Shown here one piece after another: positions 7,990 to 12,674 of a stretch of 12,674 nucleotides of DNA. This stretch comes from DASQDN01 sp035630195 (lineage in GTDB: Bacteria; Acidobacteriota; Terriglobia; Bryobacterales; Bryobacteraceae): the NCBI GenBank assembly GCA_035630195.1, contig DASQLD010000584.1:1-12674 (forward strand), given 5' to 3'. The stretch's first letter is position 1. The number at the start of each line of letters is the position of its first letter. The notes beneath the pieces were generated by a model. That model made no database searches, was not told where the DNA came from, and saw nothing but the letters and a program-made list of their open reading frames with translations. The translations under genes and the position numbers were made by a program.

Positions 7990-7993
7990 CTCC
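7990..7993 (-). promoter_or_regulatory. Ribosome binding site supporting the TTG start of fabF
   Basis: The minus strand has GGAG eight bases before TTG, within the 21-base acpP-fabF gap. Together with family alignment of the N-terminus it fixes the TTG start. Confidence 0.7.
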
Positions 7994-8002
7994 GTGGGGG
8001 GA

Positions 8003-8239
8003 TTACTTCTTGGCTTTATTCTCGATATAACCAACTGCGTCCTTCACCGTACCGATCTTTTCCGCATCCTCATCCGGGATGTCGATGTCGAACGCTTCTT
8101 CGAACGCCATGACGAGTTCGACGATGTCGAGAGAATCCGCGCCGAGATCATCGACGAATGACGCGGTATCATCAACCTGCGCTTCGTCGACACCAAGTTG
8201 CTCAACGATGATCTGCTTCACCTTCTGTGCAACGGACAT
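8003..8239 (-). CDS. acpP: Acyl carrier protein
   Basis: This 78-residue, strongly acidic protein carries growing acyl chains as thioesters on phosphopantetheine during fatty acid synthesis. The attachment site is S36 in GADSLDIVELVMAFEE, the standard ACP motif; the helices KVKQIIVEQLGV and DIPDEDAEKIGTVKDAVGYI are typical. Length matches the family. ATG start with GGAGG four bases upstream (8244-8248). It is the first gene of an acpP-fabF transcript with a recognisable promoter just upstream, and is divergent from the secreted protein gene at 8319. Confidence 0.98.
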   Translation of the reverse strand: MSVAQKVKQIIVEQLGVDEAQVDDTASFVDDLGADSLDIVELVMAFEEAFDIDIPDEDAEKIGTVKDAVGYIENKAKK

Positions 8240-8263
8240 TTATCCTCCAAAACTGGCCTTGAA

Positions 8264-8298
8264 AGCTCTGATTCTAGCACCCTGTAACGCGTTCGCAA
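8264..8298 (-). promoter_or_regulatory. Sigma70-type promoter for acpP-fabF
   Basis: On the minus strand TTGCGA (8293-8298) is followed by a 16-base spacer and TAGAAT (8271-8276). This would give a transcription start near 8264 and a leader of about 25 bases before the acpP ATG. Hexamers match the -35 and -10 consensus at four and five of six positions. It may drive everything down to glcF, as I see no terminator in the gaps between. Confidence 0.6.
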
Positions 8299-8318
8299 GA
8301 TTTACACTCATACGAGCT

Positions 8319-9185
8319 ATGTTCTTCGCCGTGTTATGGGTACTCGTTCTCACGACTGCATTTGCGCAGCAGCCTACCACCAGTCAGACCCGGGCAGTTT
8401 TGTCTCGCCTTGGTAAGGAAGCGGACCGTTTCGAGCGGAACGCTCACCGCTTTGTCGGTATCGAAACGCTGCGGCAGGTGCAACCGGCAGGTACCCGCTA
8501 TAGTACAGGACCGCGCGGCATCAACACAAAACTACCGGAAGTTACCAGAGTAGTGGTCTCGGAATATGGATACATTTCTGCCGATGAGCCCGGTGGATCG
8601 CTAAAGGAAATCCGGCTGATTCTTAGCGTTGATGGCCAGCAGTGGAAGCAGGGCAAAAAAGACTTGAACTCGCTCGCAAGCCGCATCGGAACTCGGGATG
8701 CCAAGAATTACTCAAAAACTCTAGAGAGTTACGAGGATTATGGATTGCGTGGCTTCCTGTCGGACGCCGGACAAATTATCCTACTGTTCTCAAGAAGAGG
8801 AGTCGAAAAGTACGAATTCACCTTCGATCGGCGGGAAAGCGACGATGTTACCGGATCATTATTAGTGTACAAGTACCGCCAGATCGATGGGGACCAGGGC
8901 CTCACCATCTACGGGGAAAGTGAGCCGATTCGTCATCGGATGCGCGGCGAATATTGGGTCCGCGACGCGGATATGGTCCCTTACCGGGTGACTCTCGATT
9001 CAACGCATCTGGTGAAAGAATCAGAGATTCGGGATATTACGATGGTCGACTACCAAATGAGTCAATGGGGTTTGCTGCTCCCGTCCAAAATCGATCACAA
9101 ACAGTTTGTGGACAAGCAGATATTCGTAATCGATGAATTTGTATATTCCGACTTCAAACAGGTACAGCCGGGACGCGTGCGATGA
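8319..9185 (+). CDS. Secreted protein of unknown function, acidobacterial type
   Basis: I start the gene at the ATG of MFFAVLWVLVLTTAFAQQ, giving 288 residues with a short signal peptide (likely cleavage after AFA, residue 16). The frame stays open further left, but that part is antisense to acpP and reads as low-complexity sequence. The mature protein shows a helical start (RAVLSRLGKEADRFERNAHRF), then VVSEYGYISADEPG, SVDGQQW, GQIILLFSRR, GEYWVRDADMVPYRVTLDS and VDYQMSQWGLLLPSKI. This resembles a family I associate with many Acidobacteriota genomes, usually of 250-350 residues and without assigned function. No catalytic motif is visible. The stop shares ATGA with the next gene, so the two are translationally coupled. 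No clear Shine-Dalgarno is present; a TACACT at 8303-8308 could be a -10 box giving a very short leader. Confidence 0.85.
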   Translation: MFFAVLWVLVLTTAFAQQPTTSQTRAVLSRLGKEADRFERNAHRFVGIETLRQVQPAGTRYSTGPRGINTKLPEVTRVVVSEYGYISADEPGGSLKEIRLILSVDGQQWKQGKKDLNSLASRIGTRDAKNYSKTLESYEDYGLRGFLSDAGQIILLFSRRGVEKYEFTFDRRESDDVTGSLLVYKYRQIDGDQGLTIYGESEPIRHRMRGEYWVRDADMVPYRVTLDSTHLVKESEIRDITMVDYQMSQWGLLLPSKIDHKQFVDKQIFVIDEFVYSDFKQVQPGRVR

Positions 9186-9826
9186 GAATTGTGTATCTGC
9201 ATGGGTTCGCCTCAGGAGCCGCATCGGGGAAGGCTCAATGGTTCCGTCGGTCCTTTGCGGAACGTGGCGTTAATCTGGAGATCCCCGAGCTTGTGGAAGG
9301 AGACTTCGAAAACATAACAATAAGCGGTCAGCTAGCGGTAGTCGGGCGTACCGCGAAAGGCGAGCCAGTGTCACTAATCGGGTCGAGTATGGGCGGCTAT
9401 CTTGCCGCGCTGTATGCGTCGAGGCGCCCCGAGGTGGAAAAGCTGGTTTTGCTGGCGCCTGCCTTCCATTTCCCGCAACGATGGCCGCAGGAACTCGGAG
9501 CGGAGAAGGCAGCCGAGTGGCGTCGGACCGGGAGTCTTGAGGTGTTCCACTACGGGGAAGGCCGTGCGCGCAACGTGAGCTGGAACTTGATAGAGGACGG
9601 TCTTAAATACGATGCAGAGCCTTCTTTCCATCAACCCGCTTTGATTTTCCACGGTGTCAACGATACGGTTGTGCCGCCCGCTTATTCGGAAGCTTTTGCT
9701 GAGCGGCATCCTAACGTGCGGTTGCGCATGATGGCGTCCGATCATCAATTAACAGATGTGACGGAGCTGATGTGGAATGAGATCGCTCCATTCCTGCTCG
9801 GAATAAAAGCCGCAGATGAACGCTGA
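9182..9826 (+). CDS. Alpha/beta hydrolase, YqiA/UPF0227-like esterase
   Basis: This 214-residue cytoplasmic protein has a compact alpha/beta-hydrolase layout: MRIVYLHGFASGAASGKAQW with the oxyanion HGF at 7-9, nucleophile S69 in LIGSSMGGYLAALYA, acid D161 in IFHGVNDTVVPP, and catalytic H188 in ASDHQLTD. Short length and the LHGFASG start resemble YqiA/UPF0227 esterases. The substrate is unknown. Its ATG overlaps the stop of the upstream secreted-protein gene (ATGA). Its last codons (KAADER and stop) lie within the left arm of the inverted repeat at 9807-9878, so the C-terminus may have been reshaped by that element. Confidence 0.87.
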   Translation: MRIVYLHGFASGAASGKAQWFRRSFAERGVNLEIPELVEGDFENITISGQLAVVGRTAKGEPVSLIGSSMGGYLAALYASRRPEVEKLVLLAPAFHFPQRWPQELGAEKAAEWRRTGSLEVFHYGEGRARNVSWNLIEDGLKYDAEPSFHQPALIFHGVNDTVVPPAYSEAFAERHPNVRLRMMASDHQLTDVTELMWNEIAPFLLGIKAADER

Positions 9827-9878
9827 TACGCCAAAGTAATTCATTCGATCGGCGTTCATCTGTGTTCATCTGCGGCTT
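9807..9878. repeat. Inverted repeat with internal 10-bp direct repeat, possible bidirectional terminator or REP-like element
   Basis: AAGCCGCAGATGAAC at 9807-9821 is perfectly inverted at 9864-9878 (15 bp). The right side contains the nine-base word GTTCATCTG twice at 10-base spacing (9854-9862 and 9864-9872), so the left arm can pair with either copy; CAGATGAACGC at 9813-9823 also pairs with 9852-9862. It lies between two convergent genes and overlaps the 3' end of the hydrolase gene. There is no T-run, so a classic intrinsic terminator is unlikely. The ATCTGCGTTCATCTG-type word reminds me of short dispersed repeats seen in many bacterial genomes, but copy number cannot be judged from one window. 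Confidence 0.7.
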
Positions 9879-9890
9879 GGCAAGATTTTC

Positions 9891-11888
9891 CTACTTCCGC
9901 CAGATGGCAGCGAATTTAGCTACCTTACCGTCTTCATATCCAGCGACGCAACGAGTGAGGTAACCCTGGCTCATCCTTGTATCGAACTCGGTCTGGTAGC
10001 CGCTCGATGTCAGATTGTGTCGTCCTACACTGGTCGCCTCATTGCCTTCAATATTGGTCTGCTGGAAGATGGCGGAGAATCGTACCGCGCCATTGTGGTT
10101 GTATGCCGAAACATACGACACACGACGGCCGGCTGCCCAATTGTCGTTCCACTGCTGCTGGTATTCATCTTCCGTAAGGAACGACTTCAGCAGGTAAGAG
10201 CCGACATTCTCCTTCTCGTAGAAAGCTGCATACGAGCGGACACCGTTCACAGAGACCACAGAAACATTGACTGGCCGGTAGCCCTGGGATCCGAGTTCGT
10301 CGAACTTCGCCTGATGTTGTTCCGCCGTCAATCCGTGATACGCGGTGAACGCCGGACCCGCTGTCTTGACGAAGATCGAGGCATAGCGGATCTGGGAGCC
10401 GCTCATGTAGGTGGCCAGGTTCAGAAGGCGATAGCCCGCGGCTGTACGCGTGTTAAATTCCGACTGATACTCGGCGGCCGTCATTCCGTGGCGCGCCGCC
10501 CAGGCTGGACCGCCAGCCGATGGACGGAAGATTACGTTAAAGAAGGTCTGCCCGTTAACCTCATAGCCATCGAGCCATACAGGACGATAGCCGGCTTTGG
10601 TCGCGCGATCGAAGATCGTTTGGTAGTTCTCGTCACGAATCGCGTGGTGCGAGACTTCTCCCCAATTCGGCGGATACCACGCCGGACGAGTTGCCGCGGG
10701 CCACACCACAACGCTGTCGTACGGAATTCCTTCGGCATCCAAACGAACCCAAGGACCGTCCGGTGATGGAGGCGCCAATTTTGCTGCTTCGCAAACCCAC
10801 GCCTCGCGGAACGGCAAGGGTCTCAGAGACGTGTTGCCGGATTGGGCCGCCTCAGCGTGCTCGTGTGGCCCGGAGGAATTGCCGGTGTTACCGCACTTTC
10901 CCACCATCTGACCCGCTTTGACGACCGCGCCTTTCACCTGCAGCGAGTCTGGGATCGAGTTGTTCTGAAGATGGGTGTAGACAACCAGTTCGTCGCCGTG
11001 CTGAATCCAGATGTGATTGCCGCCCGTCGGGTTCGGTGTGGGTTCGGGAAACCCGCCCGGAGTATTCGCCGCCATCCCGTCATGCCAGGAACTCACCGTA
11101 CCGTCAGCCATGGCGCGAACTGGCTTTCCATAGATTCGGTAATGCTCGTTCTTCGTTCCATCAGTACCGGGCAGCAGTCCACTGAATGCGTTCTTCGATG
11201 CGTCCCATCCGGTGCAGCCAATATCGTGCGCATAGATCTGCCGTCCCTTGCCGCCCCCGTTGGCCCAGTGACGTGCGGACGCTGTGAAGTACTCACCAAC
11301 GCGAAGGTCAGATGCCGAGAACGGAAATAACCATCCGCCATTGGGAGCCGGAGCCTTGTGAGGCGCCAAGTCCGCCGTAATTTTGATGGGCAGGTTGTAT
11401 CCGGTGAACGTGAGACTGACCTCGACCTTCGCGGGAGCCGGAGTATCCATGAAGATTGCATTATTCACTTTGTTGCCTTCCGACAACTCGACAACTCCGT
11501 TCGACCACCAGGCTGAATCGCCCGGTGCGATCGGTCCCGTCACCAGGTTTTCGCCCTGCATATCCTTGGCGGGAATCGAAGTTCCTGGAAACGAGAACGT
11601 CACGTTGGAGAGCGCCAGGTCCGTCGACTCATTATTTTTTATCAAACAAGCCAATACAAGTTTGATTTGAGCTTTTGCTCCTTCGAATTCAGGAGCAAGC
11701 GGTAAATAGACAGCCTTACCGTTTTCCATCGGTTCGAGAGTGATGGTGGCCTTGGGCGCTGCGGCAATTTTCGGAAGCGCCTGCAGCGCGAGCACGCGAA
11801 GACGTGCTTTTTCTAAAGCGGGCGCGTCGACTGCTTCCGGCTGGCAGACGGAAATGTCACGCAAAAGTGCGATTCTTGGGGTCGCCAA
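9891..11888 (-). CDS. M23-type metallopeptidase with five C-terminal tandem repeats (BTRD1-like)
   Basis: A 665-residue protein in three parts. Residues 1-180 are a non-repetitive, probably beta-rich region. Residues about 195-350 form an M23/LytM-like domain: a candidate first zinc-ligand pair H207 and D222 (ARHWANGG, IYAHDIGCTGWD), NHIWIQHGDELVVYTHLQ with H306, and H342-E-H344 in SSGPHEHAEA. Residues 412-664 hold five repeats of about 42-50 residues, at roughly 413-456, 466-508, 517-558, 569-609 and 623-664. Each has a Y/H-Q-x-x-F/W-D/N helix, GYR or GRR, and an aromatic/AxIF or AIW end (for example AEYQSEFNTRTAAGYR). These look like bacterial tandem repeat domain 1 modules. M23 enzymes usually cut peptidoglycan cross-links, but no signal peptide or membrane segment is visible. 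The start is TTG, with AGGAG ten bases upstream; no other start codon exists before the upstream in-frame stop. Confidence 0.85.
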   Translation of the reverse strand: MATPRIALLRDISVCQPEAVDAPALEKARLRVLALQALPKIAAAPKATITLEPMENGKAVYLPLAPEFEGAKAQIKLVLACLIKNNESTDLALSNVTFSFPGTSIPAKDMQGENLVTGPIAPGDSAWWSNGVVELSEGNKVNNAIFMDTPAPAKVEVSLTFTGYNLPIKITADLAPHKAPAPNGGWLFPFSASDLRVGEYFTASARHWANGGGKGRQIYAHDIGCTGWDASKNAFSGLLPGTDGTKNEHYRIYGKPVRAMADGTVSSWHDGMAANTPGGFPEPTPNPTGGNHIWIQHGDELVVYTHLQNNSIPDSLQVKGAVVKAGQMVGKCGNTGNSSGPHEHAEAAQSGNTSLRPLPFREAWVCEAAKLAPPSPDGPWVRLDAEGIPYDSVVVWPAATRPAWYPPNWGEVSHHAIRDENYQTIFDRATKAGYRPVWLDGYEVNGQTFFNVIFRPSAGGPAWAARHGMTAAEYQSEFNTRTAAGYRLLNLATYMSGSQIRYASIFVKTAGPAFTAYHGLTAEQHQAKFDELGSQGYRPVNVSVVSVNGVRSYAAFYEKENVGSYLLKSFLTEDEYQQQWNDNWAAGRRVSYVSAYNHNGAVRFSAIFQQTNIEGNEATSVGRHNLTSSGYQTEFDTRMSQGYLTRCVAGYEDGKVAKFAAIWRK

Positions 11889-11898
11889 TTTCTTGTGT

Positions 11899-11903
11899 CT
11901 CCT
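11899..11903 (-). promoter_or_regulatory. Ribosome binding site supporting the TTG start of the M23 gene
   Basis: The minus strand reads AGGAG, a ten-base A-rich spacer, then TTG. No ATG, GTG or other TTG lies in frame between this codon and the upstream TGA, so the site decides the start. Confidence 0.65.
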
Positions 11904-11912
11904 GATTGTTTG

Positions 11913-11936
11913 TTTTTTTTGCCGCTCTTTCGCGGC
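11913..11936 (-). promoter_or_regulatory. Leader hairpin followed by A8 tract upstream of the M23 gene
   Basis: In minus-strand RNA, GCCGC and GCGGC (11921-11936) pair around a six-base GAAAGA loop and are followed by eight A residues, then an A-rich stretch leading to the AGGAG ribosome site. The polarity is wrong for an intrinsic terminator on either strand, because the T-run precedes the stem on the plus strand. It may be a mRNA-stabilising or translation-enhancing leader element. Confidence 0.4.
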
Positions 11937-11971
11937 TCACAAGAACGTGCGCGATCCCATTTGAATTACAC

Positions 11972-12346
11972 TCACTCTTTTTTCACTGAATCCCGAAGCA
12001 GAGCGATCCTAAATGGCAGGACTTCTCCTTTTTGAATACCGGCCTTATAGGACGGATCATTCTCCATGATGCTCTGGGCCTCTTCCTTTGTGTCGGTCTC
12101 GACAACGATCAGGCCGAATGTCTTTTCTCCGTTGATCGACGGACCGGCAAGCACGACTTTTCCTTCAGCCGTCAGCTTTTTTAAATATTGGAAATGATCA
12201 CCCATGATCTTTCCTTCTTCTTTTGTCGCGTCGACAACAAAGGTGGGCCGCACGGGCTGGATGCGAATCAGGAAGGCCTTCTTTTGTGAGGACTGCTGCG
12301 CAAAAGTTATGGATGTCAAGAATAGTACGAACGCCTGAAGCTTCAT
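11972..12346 (-). CDS. Exported YCII-domain protein
   Basis: This 124-residue protein has an N-terminal signal peptide (MKLQAFVLFLTSITFA, likely cleavage before QQ at 17-18) followed by a single YCII/YciI-like ferredoxin-fold domain. Family features are FLIRIQPVRPTF, H51 in GDHFQYLKKLTAEGKVVLAGP, FGLIVVETDTKEEAQSIMENDPSYKAGI with D97-P98, and LPFRIALLRD near the end. The His and Asp-Pro positions match the putative active-site pair of YCII proteins, whose function is mostly unknown (some relatives act on chlorinated aromatics or serve regulatory roles). Export of a YCII domain fits the secreted-protein setting of this region. The ATG lacks a recognisable Shine-Dalgarno; a TAAACT six bases upstream could be a -10 box. 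It is divergent from the M2 peptidase gene, with a 58-base gap. Confidence 0.85.
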   Translation of the reverse strand: MKLQAFVLFLTSITFAQQSSQKKAFLIRIQPVRPTFVVDATKEEGKIMGDHFQYLKKLTAEGKVVLAGPSINGEKTFGLIVVETDTKEEAQSIMENDPSYKAGIQKGEVLPFRIALLRDSVKKE

Positions 12347-12404
12347 TCGGACAGTTTAGTTCAAACTCAGCAAAAGCGCGTCCGTTGGGACATAATCGTG
12401 AATA
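12347..12404. promoter_or_regulatory. Divergent intergenic region between the YCII and M2 peptidase genes
   Basis: These 58 bases must hold the promoters of two divergent genes. On the plus strand CATAAT (12391-12396) resembles a -10 box and lies eight bases before the M2 peptidase ATG. On the minus strand TAAACT (12353-12358) lies six bases before the YCII ATG. Neither gene has a Shine-Dalgarno, and no good -35 is visible. If these hexamers are used, both mRNAs would be leaderless or nearly so. Confidence 0.4.
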
Positions 12405-12674
12405 ATGAGACTCTTCCTTCTTCTGGGGTTCGCTCTCGCGATCAAGGTTGAAGCACAGGCGCCAGCCAAACCCGTCACGCCAGCTAAACCGGCGCCGACC
12501 TCGGCGCCTAAGCCCACTGCCGCAAAGCCAAAGCCATCCATAGGCGAAGCTCGGGAGTGGATGGATACAGCGGAAAAGAAGCTGCTTGACGTCGGTGTCG
12601 AATCCGGACGTGCCGATTGGATCGCAGCTACCTACATCATCGAGGATTCCGAGATTCTGTCCGCGCAGGCCAAT
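12405..12674 (+). CDS. M2 family (ACE-like) peptidyl-dipeptidase, N-terminal part, cut by window edge
   Basis: The frame runs from ATG at 12405 to the right edge without a stop, giving 90 residues of a longer protein. Residues 1-17 (MRLFLLLGFALAIKVEA) are a signal peptide. Residues 18-45 are an Ala/Pro/Lys-rich linker with repeated APAKP/PKPT words. Residues 46-90 begin a helical domain (SIGEAREWMDTAEKKLLDVG, then ESGRADWIAATYIIEDSEIL) that matches the start of bacterial M2 metallopeptidases related to angiotensin-converting enzyme, which begin with a helix of the form ExxxFLxxAExxL followed by RADWVxxTYIxxDT. The HExxH zinc site would lie beyond the window, so assignment rests on the N-terminus only. 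Confidence 0.82.
   Translation, partial: MRLFLLLGFALAIKVEAQAPAKPVTPAKPAPTSAPKPTAAKPKPSIGEAREWMDTAEKKLLDVGVESGRADWIAATYIIEDSEILSAQAN

Noticed and set aside
8079..8318. Long in-frame extension of the secreted protein gene leftwards, antisense to acpP
   Set aside because: It reads as Ser/Thr-rich low-complexity sequence opposite the highly conserved acpP, while a clean signal peptide begins at 8319.
10017..10766. 249-residue open frame on the plus strand opposite the repeat region of the M23 gene
   Set aside because: Shadow of the repetitive coding sequence; no recognisable domain and no start context.
11921..11936. Hairpin as an intrinsic terminator
   Set aside because: On the minus strand the stem is followed by A residues; on the plus strand the T-run comes before the stem. 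Neither orientation fits Rho-independent termination.
12356..12541. Small minus-strand open frame rich in Gly/Ala/Val
   Set aside because: Antisense to the Ala/Pro/Lys linker of the M2 peptidase gene, which explains its biased composition.

Overview
The window (about 12.7 kb, moderately GC-rich) is a dense, ordinary-looking chromosomal segment with fourteen supported protein genes and no RNA genes, insertion sequences, CRISPR arrays or gene-free stretches over 300 bases. Gene content points to the phylum Acidobacteriota. The main clues are a secreted 288-residue protein of a type I associate with that phylum, the N-terminus of a bacterial M2 (ACE-like) peptidase with an Ala/Pro/Lys-rich linker, a peptidase carrying bacterial tandem-repeat (BTRD1-like) modules, and TTG starts. 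This placement is inferred from protein style, not from a search.

Layout. Positions 1-884 (+) hold the 3' part of a conserved protein of unknown function. It ends directly against glcF, which lies on the opposite strand. Positions 885-6276 (-) hold a compact five-gene run, read from right to left: a secreted ThuA-like protein, a Fur-family regulator, an FHA-GAF-SpoIIE/PP2C phosphatase, glcE and glcF. The last four are joined by an 11-base gap or by overlaps of 1, 4 and 14 bases, so they are almost certainly co-transcribed. Positions 6328-8239 (-) hold acpP, fabF and a DoxX-like membrane protein. A good sigma70-type promoter lies upstream of acpP, and no terminator is evident before the ThuA gene, so the whole minus-strand block from 8239 to 885 could be one long transcript.

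Divergent from acpP, positions 8319-9826 (+) hold the secreted acidobacterial-type protein and a YqiA-like alpha/beta hydrolase, coupled by an ATGA overlap. A 15-bp inverted repeat with an internal 10-bp direct repeat separates the hydrolase from the convergent gene at 9891-11888 (-), which encodes an M23-type peptidase with five C-terminal tandem repeats. Behind it lie a secreted YCII-domain protein (-) and, divergently, the start of an M2 peptidase that runs off the right edge.

Functionally, acpP-fabF is the fatty-acid synthesis core. The Fur/phosphatase/glcEF cluster links a metal- or redox-sensing regulator and a signalling phosphatase to two of the three glycolate oxidase subunits, with glcD absent from the window. 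The right half is mostly secreted or envelope-type proteins. I see no clear new defence or mobile system. The most unusual items are the composition of the glcEF operon, the repeat-bearing M23 protein without a visible signal peptide, and the repeat element at 9807-9878.
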